A program made the translations under genes and the position numbers. Positions 1 to 8,422 of a stretch of 34,303 nt of DNA are shown piece by piece (the stretch's first letter is position 1; every line of letters starts with the position of its first letter). Under the pieces are notes generated by a model. It did not search any database and had not been told where the DNA came from. It was given only the letters and a program-made list of their open reading frames with translations. Location: positions 1-34,303 of the forward strand of contig JACIWM010000004.1 of the NCBI GenBank assembly GCA_014360945.1, read 5' to 3'. This DNA comes from Candidatus Bipolaricaulota bacterium (GTDB lineage: Bacteria; Bipolaricaulota; Bipolaricaulia; Bipolaricaulales; Bipolaricaulaceae).

Positions 1-2
1 CC

Positions 3-875
3 ATGCGGGAGCTTCCGGTCATCTTCAATCCTGTGGCCGATCGGGGCCGGGCCGAGAACCGTGCTGAGGAGATCCTTTCCCGGCTCAAGGAGATCGGATT
101 TAGCCCTGTTCTCTTTCGCACCACCAAACCCGGCGAGGCCACGGAGATCGCCCGCGATCTGGCGGCAAAAAGGGTGCCCGTGGTGGCCGCGGCCGGAGGA
201 GATGGCACCCTAAACGAGGTGGCTCAGGCCCTGGTGGGGACGAACACTGCCTTGGGCATCATTCCCTTAGGTTCAGGAAACGATTTCCTCCGCTCCCTCG
301 TGGGCTTTGTGGATCTCTCCGATGCCCTGGAGAGGCTAGCTAAAGGCCGGCCGAAACCGGTGGATGTGGGCGAGGCCAATGGCCGCTTCTATCTAAACTC
401 CTTGGGCATGGGGATCGACGGCCAAATCGCCGAGGATTTCCTGCGCTGGAAGTTTTTACGGGGGGAGCTTGGGTATCTTTGGGCGGCCCTTTATGAGGTG
501 GCCCGGTTCGGCCCGTTCGCGCTTTCCGTAAGAAGCGATGCGGGCGAGTTCTCCTTCCCGGGACTCATGGTGTCCGTGATGAACGGGTCGCACACGGCCG
601 GGGGTTTCCACCTTGCCCCTGGCGCAAGCCTAACTGATGGGGCCCTGAACCTCATTGCTATCCGCCACTATCCGCGCCTATTCCGTGTGCCCATTCTTGT
701 CAAGGTCCGGCAAGGCCGGCATCTTGGCTTAAAGGGCGTGCGCGCGGCCCTGGTGAAGTGGGCGGAGGTCCGCACCGATCGGCCCCTGCGCGTGTACGTG
801 GACGGCGAACTCCTTCCCCGCACGGCGGAGCTTTCCGTGCGCGTCCATCCCGGCGCCCTCAAGGTGGTCCTTTGA
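3..875 (+). CDS. Diacylglycerol kinase / YegS-like lipid kinase family protein (copy 1)
   Basis: DAGK catalytic motifs AAAGGDGTLNEVAQAL and LGIIPLGSGNDF; C-terminal RPLRVYVDGELL. Confidence 0.9.
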   Translation: MRELPVIFNPVADRGRAENRAEEILSRLKEIGFSPVLFRTTKPGEATEIARDLAAKRVPVVAAAGGDGTLNEVAQALVGTNTALGIIPLGSGNDFLRSLVGFVDLSDALERLAKGRPKPVDVGEANGRFYLNSLGMGIDGQIAEDFLRWKFLRGELGYLWAALYEVARFGPFALSVRSDAGEFSFPGLMVSVMNGSHTAGGFHLAPGASLTDGALNLIAIRHYPRLFRVPILVKVRQGRHLGLKGVRAALVKWAEVRTDRPLRVYVDGELLPRTAELSVRVHPGALKVVL

Positions 876-902
876 GGCCGAACCGGGTAGCATACGGCCA
901 TC

Positions 903-1769
903 ATGGCCGAAATACCTGTCATTTTGAATCCCCACGCGGGGCGCGGGAAAGCCGGGGAAAGGGAAGCTGAGATCCAAGAAGTTTCCCGAAAACTCGGCCT
1001 TTACCTTCGGGTCTTTCCTACGGAGAACGCGGAGCATGCCCAGGCGCTGGTGCGGGAGTTCTGTGCTCGGGCGGTGCCGGTGGTGGTGGCTGCCGGGGGT
1101 GACGGCACGGTGAACGCCGTAGCCCAGGCTCTTTGCGGCACTTCCACGGCCTTGGGCCTTCTACCTTTAGGCTCCGGAAACGATTTCGCCCGGGCTCTTG
1201 GGCTTCCCGGGGATTTACCGGGAGCTTTGAAAGTTTTGGCCCAAGGTCGGCCGCGCTTTGTAGACGTGGGTGCAGTCCATGGTCGTTTCTATCTCAACGC
1301 CCTGGGCATGGGGATCGACGGCCAGATTGCTCATGACTACCAAGCGCATCGGTTTTTGCGCGGGGAAGTGGGGTATCTTTTGGCCACGGTCTTTGAGGCC
1401 CTGCGGTTCCGGCCGGTGGAGATGGAGGTGCGGGCCGAGGCCTGGGGTTTTGCGGGAAGGCTTCTCACCGTGGCCGTGATGAATGGGCCTTGGGCTGGAG
1501 GCGGGTTTTGTCTGGCCCCGCGGGCCAGGGTGGATGATGGCCTCCTGGATATCGCCCTCCTTGGGCACTATCCCCGCCTTGTGGTGCTTCCCAAGACCAG
1601 GGACGGAAGTTATCTTAAGCTGAAACGTACGGCGCTTCAGGCCGCGCAGCGCGTGGAAATCCGGGCCGAACGGCCGCTTCGGGTGCACATGGACGGAGAG
1701 CTTCTACCTGAGCCCATGTCCACTTTGGAGATCGAGCTTTATCCCCGGGCCCTGCAAGTCCTGGCCTAG
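903..1769 (+). CDS. Diacylglycerol kinase / YegS-like lipid kinase family protein (copy 2)
   Basis: NPHAGRGKA, VAAGGDGTVNAVAQAL, LLPLGSGNDFARAL, RPLRVHMDGELLPE; clear paralog of the preceding ORF. Confidence 0.9.
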   Translation: MAEIPVILNPHAGRGKAGEREAEIQEVSRKLGLYLRVFPTENAEHAQALVREFCARAVPVVVAAGGDGTVNAVAQALCGTSTALGLLPLGSGNDFARALGLPGDLPGALKVLAQGRPRFVDVGAVHGRFYLNALGMGIDGQIAHDYQAHRFLRGEVGYLLATVFEALRFRPVEMEVRAEAWGFAGRLLTVAVMNGPWAGGGFCLAPRARVDDGLLDIALLGHYPRLVVLPKTRDGSYLKLKRTALQAAQRVEIRAERPLRVHMDGELLPEPMSTLEIELYPRALQVLA

Positions 1770-2914
1770 CGCAGAACCTCCTGGGCCTGGAAGCTTCGGT
1801 TCGGGGAAAGGTTTTCTAGAACCAAACCATCGCCGGGCTGGAGTTTCTCCGTGACCAAGCGGGCGAGGAGCTCGCCCACGGCCGGGCCAAGCATTACTCC
1901 CTGGCCGCATAGACCGATGGCCACAAGGTAGCCGTGCACGCCCTCCATCCAGCCCACCATGGGAAGCCCATCAGGGGTCATGGGATAAAGGCCCCGCCAG
2001 GTCCGGCGCACCCGGATCCCCGAAAGCCGCGGCACCACCTGGATGATCCTCTTCGCCACCTGAGGCAAGAACACGCTCGTTTCTCGGCGATCCTCGCCGA
2101 GAATCGGTGGATCAGGGGTGATGCAGAACGCGATCTGCCCGGTGGCCAGCTGATGGAAGTAGCAATTGGCCGAACCCGGACCGGGCCGAATGTCCACGAT
2201 CATAGGATCGAGGAAATGGGCTACCGGCTCGGTGATCCCGGCCTCATGGCAATCGGGATAGACGGGGTGATCGAGTCCTAAAAGTTTTCCGATTTTTGCT
2301 GCCCAGGCTCCGGCGGCGTTGAGCACGAGCTTTGTGGGATAGCGGCCTTTATCGGTGCGCACAGCCGTAACCCTTCCAGCACGGACCTCTATGGCCAAAA
2401 CTTCCTCGGAAAAATGAAATTCCGCTCCCGCCTTCTTTGCCAGTTCGTAATAAGCGTGGCAAAGGAGGAGGGGCGAGCAGTGGCCGTCGTCGGGGGAATA
2501 CGTGCCGCCCCGAAGATCTTTGGGGTTCAGATCTGGAACAATCCGCAAAAGTTCGTCAGCATCACACCAACGGATGTTGAGCCCAAACGAGCGCTGCAGA
2601 TGCACGAGTTCCCGCAAAGTCTTCTCTTCCTCCGGCCGGTAGGCCACGAACACATATCCGCCGGGGCGCCATTCCACATCGTGGCCGAACTCCTCGGAAA
2701 AACGGGAAAGGATTTCGATGGTGCGCAGGCCCAGCCGAATTTTCGCCGGATCGGAGTGAGTGGCCCGAACGCCGCCGATGGCGGCCTTGTTCGAGCCCTG
2801 TCCGGGACTTGGTAAACGGTCGATCACCAGGACTTTCAGTCCCTCCCGAGCAAGATAAAAGGCGGCCGGTGTACCCACGCTTCCCGCGCCGATCACCACG
2901 ATGTCGTAGCTCAC
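1766..2914 (-). CDS. FAD-dependent oxidoreductase, DadA / sarcosine oxidase beta-like subunit (amine or imino-acid dehydrogenase beta subunit)
   Basis: N-terminal dinucleotide-binding motif SYDIVVIGAGSVGTPAAFYLAREGLKVLVIDR; C-terminal GLYPMTPDGLPMVGWMEGVHGYLVAIGLCGQGVMLGPAVGELLA. Start taken as GTG at 2914, overlapping the upstream stop (GTGA), not the longer ORF to 3160. Confidence 0.85.
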   Translation of the reverse strand: MSYDIVVIGAGSVGTPAAFYLAREGLKVLVIDRLPSPGQGSNKAAIGGVRATHSDPAKIRLGLRTIEILSRFSEEFGHDVEWRPGGYVFVAYRPEEEKTLRELVHLQRSFGLNIRWCDADELLRIVPDLNPKDLRGGTYSPDDGHCSPLLLCHAYYELAKKAGAEFHFSEEVLAIEVRAGRVTAVRTDKGRYPTKLVLNAAGAWAAKIGKLLGLDHPVYPDCHEAGITEPVAHFLDPMIVDIRPGPGSANCYFHQLATGQIAFCITPDPPILGEDRRETSVFLPQVAKRIIQVVPRLSGIRVRRTWRGLYPMTPDGLPMVGWMEGVHGYLVAIGLCGQGVMLGPAVGELLARLVTEKLQPGDGLVLENLSPNRSFQAQEVLR

Positions 2915-4968
2915 GGCTCCTCCATTCCCGCGAAAATCCCGAGCGGAACCTCCATGAAAAGCGGCCGGGAAACGAAATCCGTGACCTCTTCGAGGGGAAC
3001 GCCTTCCTCGCGGAAAAGGCGAAGAATGAGGTTCCGGCAAGTTTTTCCGCCGCAGGCGCCCATTCCCGCGCGGGTCACGGCTTTTATTTCGTTGAGATCC
3101 CGCACGCCTTGGCGGATGAGGGCCCGAATCTCGCCGGCCCTCACCCGCTCGCATCGGCAAACGATGGCCTCATCCGGAATGGGACCGACCTCCTTGGGAA
3201 CTTCAGGCAAAACCCGCTTTTTCACGCGGATCCCCGCCACCTTGAGGGCAAGATCCTTGGGCACGGAAAGGCGAAGAAGGGCGGTATGGTCTGCGCCGGG
3301 AATATGGGCCACCTCCAGGACCTTTGCCCGGCCAAGATCTGCGCCCTCGCGATCCACGAGGAAAACCTCTGTTCCAACGGGCGGGGGCTCGAACTCCCAA
3401 GGGACAGTTACAACGGGATATTCCAGGTCCTTTCGGAAATCCACGAGGGTAATGGCCAAACCCGGACAAAACGCGACGCAGCGGCCACAGCCCGCGCACT
3501 CCCGTTTAGGAACGAACCGTGGCGGAAGGCGGATGTCCTCTTTTGGAACCTCGATGAGGCCCAGGGGACACATGGAAGAGCATGGATTGCACGGGATCTC
3601 TTGGGCGCAATGGATGACAGGGAAGACGGCAAGGCCAGCAGGAGGCTTCGGAACGGCATGGATTTTTCCGGCCTTGGATTTCAGGATCTCCGCGGTTTTC
3701 TCCCAGGCGGGCGGGATCTCCACCGCATATCCCAAGGCCTGGGCCGCCTTTCTTCCGGCGATGCGGCCGGTGAAGATGGCCGCGGAGGCCTCGGCGATCT
3801 CCTGGGCATCGCCGGCAGCGAACGCGGGAATCCCAAATTCCCGAGCCTTGCGATAAAACTCGTCCACCGGATCCAGCCCCACGGCGATGAGGATCGTGTC
3901 ACACGCGAAAGTTTTCTCCGTACCCTGAATGGGCCGGAAGTGCTCGTCCACCTGAGCAATGGTGATGGCCTCCACGTGCTCCTTGCCGTGGGCGGCCAAA
4001 ACGGTGTGGGAAGTGTAGATGGGGACACCCAGGCGCAAAAGTTTGTCTTTGTGCACTTTGTAGCCGGTGCACTCCGGCAGGGCCTCGCACAGGCCCACGA
4101 CCTCGATCCCTGCTTGCAGGGCATGGTAGGCGGCGATGAGCCCAACGTTTCCTCCGCCCACCACAAAGAGTTTCTCCGCCGGCCGCACAAGATCGCGGTT
4201 CACCAAGGTTTGGAAAGCGCCGGCGCCATAAACGCCGGGGAGGGTGTTTCCCGGAAAGAGAAGGGAACGCTCCCGGGCACCCGTGGCCACCACCAAAACC
4301 TTGGGCCGGACAAGCACATATCTCCGGCCCTCCTTCAGTACCCCCACCTTTTTGTCGCTGAACACGGCAAGGGCCGGAGAATTGAGCCAGACCTCCACGG
4401 ATTTTTGCGCCTGTACCTCGGACGCGAGCTTTTGGGCGATGACGATCCCGCGGGTTCCGGCGAACACAGCCTCCCGGGAGCCGAAGAAGCGGTGGGTCTG
4501 AAGGAGGAGCTTTCCCCCAAGGCGATGTTTATCGTCCACAAGGAGGGTTTTCACCCCGAGTTTTCCGAGCTCTAAAGCTGCGGACATCCCAGCCGGCCCG
4601 CCGCCGATCACCAAAACCTCGGTCTCGACCTCCTCGATTTCCCGAAACTCCAAATGCCCCGGAGGATGGGGTGGCTGAGGAAGCCCATCGATCGGGGCGA
4701 CGTGCATTCCCGGCTCAACGAGGGTCATGCAAGCCTTGACCGGCCGGCCGTTCGCGAGAACTAGGCACTGAGCGCATTGCCCGTTGGCGCAAAAGATCCC
4801 TTGCGGGGAACCGTCTTTGTGATGCCGGCCGAAAATGCGGATGCCATTGGCAAAAAGGGCGGAGGCAATGGTCTCCCCCGGATAACCTAAAAGTTCTCGC
4901 TCCTGGAAGAAAAAGGCGAACGGCTCCGGACGCCGCACCTCCAGGATCGGATGTTTTTCAATGCGCAC
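2911..4968 (-). CDS. FAD/NAD(P)-binding amine/imino-acid dehydrogenase alpha-like subunit fused to an N-terminal [2Fe-2S] domain, a central 2x[4Fe-4S] ferredoxin module and a C-terminal BFD-like [2Fe-2S] domain
   Basis: Fer2_4-like CANGQCAQCLVLANGRPVKAC; VLVIGGGPAGMSAALELGKLG; CAQEIPCNPCSSMCP and CAGCGRCVAFCPG; BFD-like CRCERVRAGEIRALIRQGVRDLNEIKAVTRAGMGACGGKTC. Confidence 0.85.
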   Translation of the reverse strand: MRIEKHPILEVRRPEPFAFFFQERELLGYPGETIASALFANGIRIFGRHHKDGSPQGIFCANGQCAQCLVLANGRPVKACMTLVEPGMHVAPIDGLPQPPHPPGHLEFREIEEVETEVLVIGGGPAGMSAALELGKLGVKTLLVDDKHRLGGKLLLQTHRFFGSREAVFAGTRGIVIAQKLASEVQAQKSVEVWLNSPALAVFSDKKVGVLKEGRRYVLVRPKVLVVATGARERSLLFPGNTLPGVYGAGAFQTLVNRDLVRPAEKLFVVGGGNVGLIAAYHALQAGIEVVGLCEALPECTGYKVHKDKLLRLGVPIYTSHTVLAAHGKEHVEAITIAQVDEHFRPIQGTEKTFACDTILIAVGLDPVDEFYRKAREFGIPAFAAGDAQEIAEASAAIFTGRIAGRKAAQALGYAVEIPPAWEKTAEILKSKAGKIHAVPKPPAGLAVFPVIHCAQEIPCNPCSSMCPLGLIEVPKEDIRLPPRFVPKRECAGCGRCVAFCPGLAITLVDFRKDLEYPVVTVPWEFEPPPVGTEVFLVDREGADLGRAKVLEVAHIPGADHTALLRLSVPKDLALKVAGIRVKKRVLPEVPKEVGPIPDEAIVCRCERVRAGEIRALIRQGVRDLNEIKAVTRAGMGACGGKTCRNLILRLFREEGVPLEEVTDFVSRPLFMEVPLGIFAGMEEP

Positions 4969-5725
4969 GGCTCTCCTTTGCCCTTAGGCGACGCTCGTAG
5001 GTAGCGCCGCCCAGGTAAGCCTGGCGCACACGCTCGTCGGCGGCAAGTTCCCGGGCCGGGCCGGAAAGGACCAGCCGCCCCACCTCGAGAATATGCGCAT
5101 GATCCGCAATTTCCAGGGCTTTCCGGGCGTTCTGCTCCACAATGAGGATGGGAACGCCTTGGTTATTGATCTCAACGATGGTGGCAAAGACCTGATCCAC
5201 AAGAAGTGGAGCCAATCCCAACGAGGGCTCGTCCAAAAGCATGAGCTTTGGGGAACGCATGAGACCCCTTCCGATGGCGAGCATCTGTTGTTCCCCTCCG
5301 GAGAGGGTTCCAGCCAGTTGTTTTCGGCGTTCTTTTAGGATCGGAAAAAGCTGGAACACCCGGTCTTTGGCTTTCTTCACCTCGTCCTTTGAGCAGCCGT
5401 ACCCGCCGAGGTTCAGGTTTTCCTCCACGGTGAGGGTCGCGAAGACCCGGCGGCCCTCAGGGATGTGCACCACCCCCAGGCGGGCAATGCCGTGAGGAGG
5501 AAGTTCGTGGAGCTTTTTCCCGTCAAAAAGGATCGCCCCGGATTTGAGGGGGACCAGGCCGGAGATGGCCCGAAGGAGCGTGGTTTTTCCGGCTCCGTTG
5601 GCTCCAAGCACAGCCACGATCTCCGCCCCGGATACGGAAAGGGAGACGTTCTTCAACGCCTCCACCGCACCATAGGCCACGGAAATGCGGTCCACTTCAA
5701 GCAACACGAGTTCCTCCTCGGCCAA
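4958..5725 (-). CDS. livF: Branched-chain amino-acid-type ABC transporter ATP-binding protein LivF
   Basis: Walker A GANGAGKTT, signature LSGGEQQMLAIGRGLM, Walker B LMLLDEPSLGLAP; adjacent to the other liv genes. Confidence 0.93.
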   Translation of the reverse strand: MAEEELVLLEVDRISVAYGAVEALKNVSLSVSGAEIVAVLGANGAGKTTLLRAISGLVPLKSGAILFDGKKLHELPPHGIARLGVVHIPEGRRVFATLTVEENLNLGGYGCSKDEVKKAKDRVFQLFPILKERRKQLAGTLSGGEQQMLAIGRGLMRSPKLMLLDEPSLGLAPLLVDQVFATIVEINNQGVPILIVEQNARKALEIADHAHILEVGRLVLSGPARELAADERVRQAYLGGATYERRLRAKESRAH

Positions 5726-6482
5726 GATAAGCCTCGATCACCACGGGGTCATTGTAGATCGCCTCCGGCGGGCCTTCCGCGATCTTTTTCCCGTAATTCA
5801 TGACGGTGATGAGGTCGGAAAGCCCCATGACCACGTTCATATTGTGCTCGACCAAAAGGACGGTGAGGCCCTCTTTGGGGAGGCCCTCGATGAACTGGAT
5901 CATCGTCTCCTTTTCGCTCTCGTTTAGGCCGCAGGTGGGTTCGTCGAGAAGGAGGACCTTGGGCTGGGCGGCCAAGGCTCGGGCCAGTTCCAAAAGTTTT
6001 TGGCACCCGTAGGGGATGTTGCGCGCTAGTTCATGGCGGAAGTGCCAAAGGTTGAGACGCTTAAGCCACTCTTCCGCCCTTTCCCGAATCCTTCGCTCTT
6101 CCCGGCGCTGGTGGGGAAGGCGCAGGATGGACGACCAAAAGCCGGCCCGGCCATGGGCGTGCTGACCGGCCATGACATTTTCCAAGCACGTCATGTTTTT
6201 GAAGAGCCTGGGGTTTTGGAAAGTGCGGGCGATGCCGCGGGCCAAGATTTCATGGGGTTTTAAGCCGTTCAGGACTTGTCCTTCAAACAGGACCTTCCCT
6301 TCCTCCGGCCGATAAATCCCGGTGATCACGTTGAACACCGTGGTTTTTCCGGCGCCGTTTGGGCCAATTAAGGAGTGGATGGTCCTCTCCTGCACGGCGA
6401 TGTCGAACCGATCCACGGCCACCAGGCCTCGGAAGCGCTTGGTGATTCCCTGGGTCTCCAGAATCACGCTGTCCCCCATCAT
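5697..6482 (-). CDS. livG: Branched-chain amino-acid-type ABC transporter ATP-binding protein LivG
   Basis: GPNGAGKTTVFNVITGIYRPEEG, ARTFQNPRLFKNMTCLENVM, VLLLDEPTCGLNESE; LivG-type C-terminus (EAYLGRGG). Confidence 0.93.
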   Translation of the reverse strand: MMGDSVILETQGITKRFRGLVAVDRFDIAVQERTIHSLIGPNGAGKTTVFNVITGIYRPEEGKVLFEGQVLNGLKPHEILARGIARTFQNPRLFKNMTCLENVMAGQHAHGRAGFWSSILRLPHQRREERRIRERAEEWLKRLNLWHFRHELARNIPYGCQKLLELARALAAQPKVLLLDEPTCGLNESEKETMIQFIEGLPKEGLTVLLVEHNMNVVMGLSDLITVMNYGKKIAEGPPEAIYNDPVVIEAYLGRGGTRVA

Positions 6483-7459
6483 GACTTAGCTTCTCTCAGG
6501 AATTCCACAGCTCGCCGTCTTGGCCAAAGCCCGCCCGGCCGGAAATACATGGTCGCCGCCAATGCTAGCCCGAAGAAAAGGAGCCGATATTGGGCCACCG
6601 GTCGAAGGATCTCGGGGAAGAGCACGACCAACGCCGCCCCCAAGATGGTCCCAGGAATGGAGCCCATCCCGCCCAAAAGAACGATGCAAAACATCAGACA
6701 GGATTCGAGGAAGGTAAAGCTGTCCGGGGAGACCATGCGCATTTTCGCGGCGAATATGTTTCCCGCTATCCCGGCCAAGGCCGCACCCAAAACGAATGCT
6801 AAAAGTTTCAGGGCCCGTACATCCACGCCCATGGCCTCCGCAGCGATCTCATCCTCACGAATGTAGTTCCAGGCCCGGCCGATGCGGGAGCGCTGAAGCT
6901 GCCGAAGCCCGAAGGCGCAGAGGGCCACCAACGCCCAGACCAAAAAGTAGAAGTCCATAGGGGTGCGGATCACATGGCCGAGGAACACGGGACGGTCAAT
7001 TCCCACCACCCCGTTCGGCCCGCCGGTGAGACCTCCGGGATTGTTGATGAGCACCAGCCGCACGATCTCGCCCAAGGCGATGGTCACGATGCAAAGGTAG
7101 TCCCCGCGCAGGTGGATGATGGGCGAGCTTATGATCCAGGCGCAGCCCGCGGCCACCAAGGCGGAGACTGGAAGGAGGGCAAGTGTAGGCAGACCAAATC
7201 GGGCATTCAGGATGGCCGTGGCATACGCGCCGATGGCCCAAAACGCCGCATGGCCAAGGTTAAAAAGACCGACCTCACCGAGGATCACGTTCAGGCCCAA
7301 TCCCAAAAGGGCATAGAGGCCAACATAGAACCCCACGTCCACCCAATATCGGGAGCCCCAAAACGGGAAGGAGACAAGAAAAGCAAGGAACAAAGCTAAA
7401 AAGGCCAAGCGCAAGGGCGCCCAAGTCCGCAGCTCTCGCCATTTTTTGAGGGGATTCAT
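6479..7459 (-). CDS. livM: Branched-chain amino-acid-type ABC transporter permease LivM
   Basis: Polytopic protein with LGLNVILGEVGLFNLGHAAFWAIGAYATA and GGMGSIPGTILGAALVVLFPEILR. Confidence 0.93.
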   Translation of the reverse strand: MNPLKKWRELRTWAPLRLAFLALFLAFLVSFPFWGSRYWVDVGFYVGLYALLGLGLNVILGEVGLFNLGHAAFWAIGAYATAILNARFGLPTLALLPVSALVAAGCAWIISSPIIHLRGDYLCIVTIALGEIVRLVLINNPGGLTGGPNGVVGIDRPVFLGHVIRTPMDFYFLVWALVALCAFGLRQLQRSRIGRAWNYIREDEIAAEAMGVDVRALKLLAFVLGAALAGIAGNIFAAKMRMVSPDSFTFLESCLMFCIVLLGGMGSIPGTILGAALVVLFPEILRPVAQYRLLFFGLALAATMYFRPGGLWPRRRAVEFLREAKS

Positions 7460-8367
7460 ACTTTCTCCGCCACCTTTTCCCCCAAAAGGCCGGTAGGCCG
7501 GAAGATGAGCATGAGCATGAGGGCAGCAAAGACGAAGACATCCTTCCAGGCCGCGGAGATATAACCGGCGGTAAAGGCTTCAAGGAGCCCAAGGAAGATC
7601 CCGCCCACCATGGCGCCCGGGATATTGCCGATTCCGCCAAGGATCGTGGCCGTAAACGCTTTGAGTCCATATACCCAGCCCATGGTGAAGTTGATCTGCC
7701 GGTAGTACATGCCCACGAACACCCCGGCGATGGCTCCCAGGGCCGGGCCCACGGCGAAAGCAAAGCGGATCACTTTGAGGGAATCAATGCCCATGAGGGC
7801 CGCGGTCTCCCGATCCAAAGCCACAGCTCGCACCGCCGCACCGAACGTGGTCTTCTCCACCACGAAGTACAAAATCCCAAGAAGCACAAGGGAGCTGACA
7901 AGGATCAAGACTTGAAGGACGCGGATGCGGAATTCCCCGATCTCCCAAAATCCTGTGGGGATGAAGGACTCCTGGTACGCTAAATATCGCGGTCCCCATA
8001 CGGCCATGATGAAGTTGGAAAGAAAGATGGCCATGCCCAAGGCGGAGACCACCGCGGGAAGGCGGCCAATGGGATAAATAGGGCGATAGGCCACGCGCTC
8101 GATGATGAGTCCCGCAGCAGCCGTTCCTAAAGCGGCGGCCACAAAACCCGCGGCCAAAAGTCCCCAAAGCCCGAGTTTTGCTCCGATCACTCCAAACGCG
8201 TATACGAAAACGGTGTAGCCCAGATAGGCCCCAAGCCCGAATAGATCGCCATGGGCGAAGTTGATGAGCTTCAAAATGGCGTAGACGAGGGAGTACCCCA
8301 AGGCCACGAAGGCATAAAAGGAACCGATGGTGAGCCCGTTCAGAAGCTGCTGAACGAACGTAAGCAT
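7456..8367 (-). CDS. livH: Branched-chain amino-acid-type ABC transporter permease LivH
   Basis: QQLLNGLTIGSFYAFVALGYSLVYAILKLINFAHGDLFGLGAYLGY; GGIGNIPGAMVGGIFLGLLE. Confidence 0.93.
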   Translation of the reverse strand: MLTFVQQLLNGLTIGSFYAFVALGYSLVYAILKLINFAHGDLFGLGAYLGYTVFVYAFGVIGAKLGLWGLLAAGFVAAALGTAAAGLIIERVAYRPIYPIGRLPAVVSALGMAIFLSNFIMAVWGPRYLAYQESFIPTGFWEIGEFRIRVLQVLILVSSLVLLGILYFVVEKTTFGAAVRAVALDRETAALMGIDSLKVIRFAFAVGPALGAIAGVFVGMYYRQINFTMGWVYGLKAFTATILGGIGNIPGAMVGGIFLGLLEAFTAGYISAAWKDVFVFAALMLMLIFRPTGLLGEKVAEKV

Positions 8368-8381
8368 CGTCCGCTCTTTTT

Positions 8382-8416
8382 AAAAGAAAAAGGGCCCCGG
8401 AAAAACCGGGGCCCTT
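8382..8416 (-). terminator. Intercistronic intrinsic terminator/attenuator between the substrate-binding protein gene and livH
   Basis: Minus strand reads GGGCCCCGG-TTTTT-CCGGGGCCC followed by TTTTTCTTTT: perfect GC-rich stem plus T-tract. Confidence 0.85.
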
Positions 8417-8422
8417 CCTTCC

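Noticed and set aside
2915-3160. N-terminal extension of the FAD oxidoreductase beta ORF
   Set aside because: Runs through the alpha-subunit gene; the FAD motif starts right after GTG 2914
2809-4575. 588-aa plus-strand ORF antisense to the dehydrogenase alpha subunit
   Set aside because: Low-complexity, no recognisable motifs; explained by GC-rich codon bias on the true minus-strand gene
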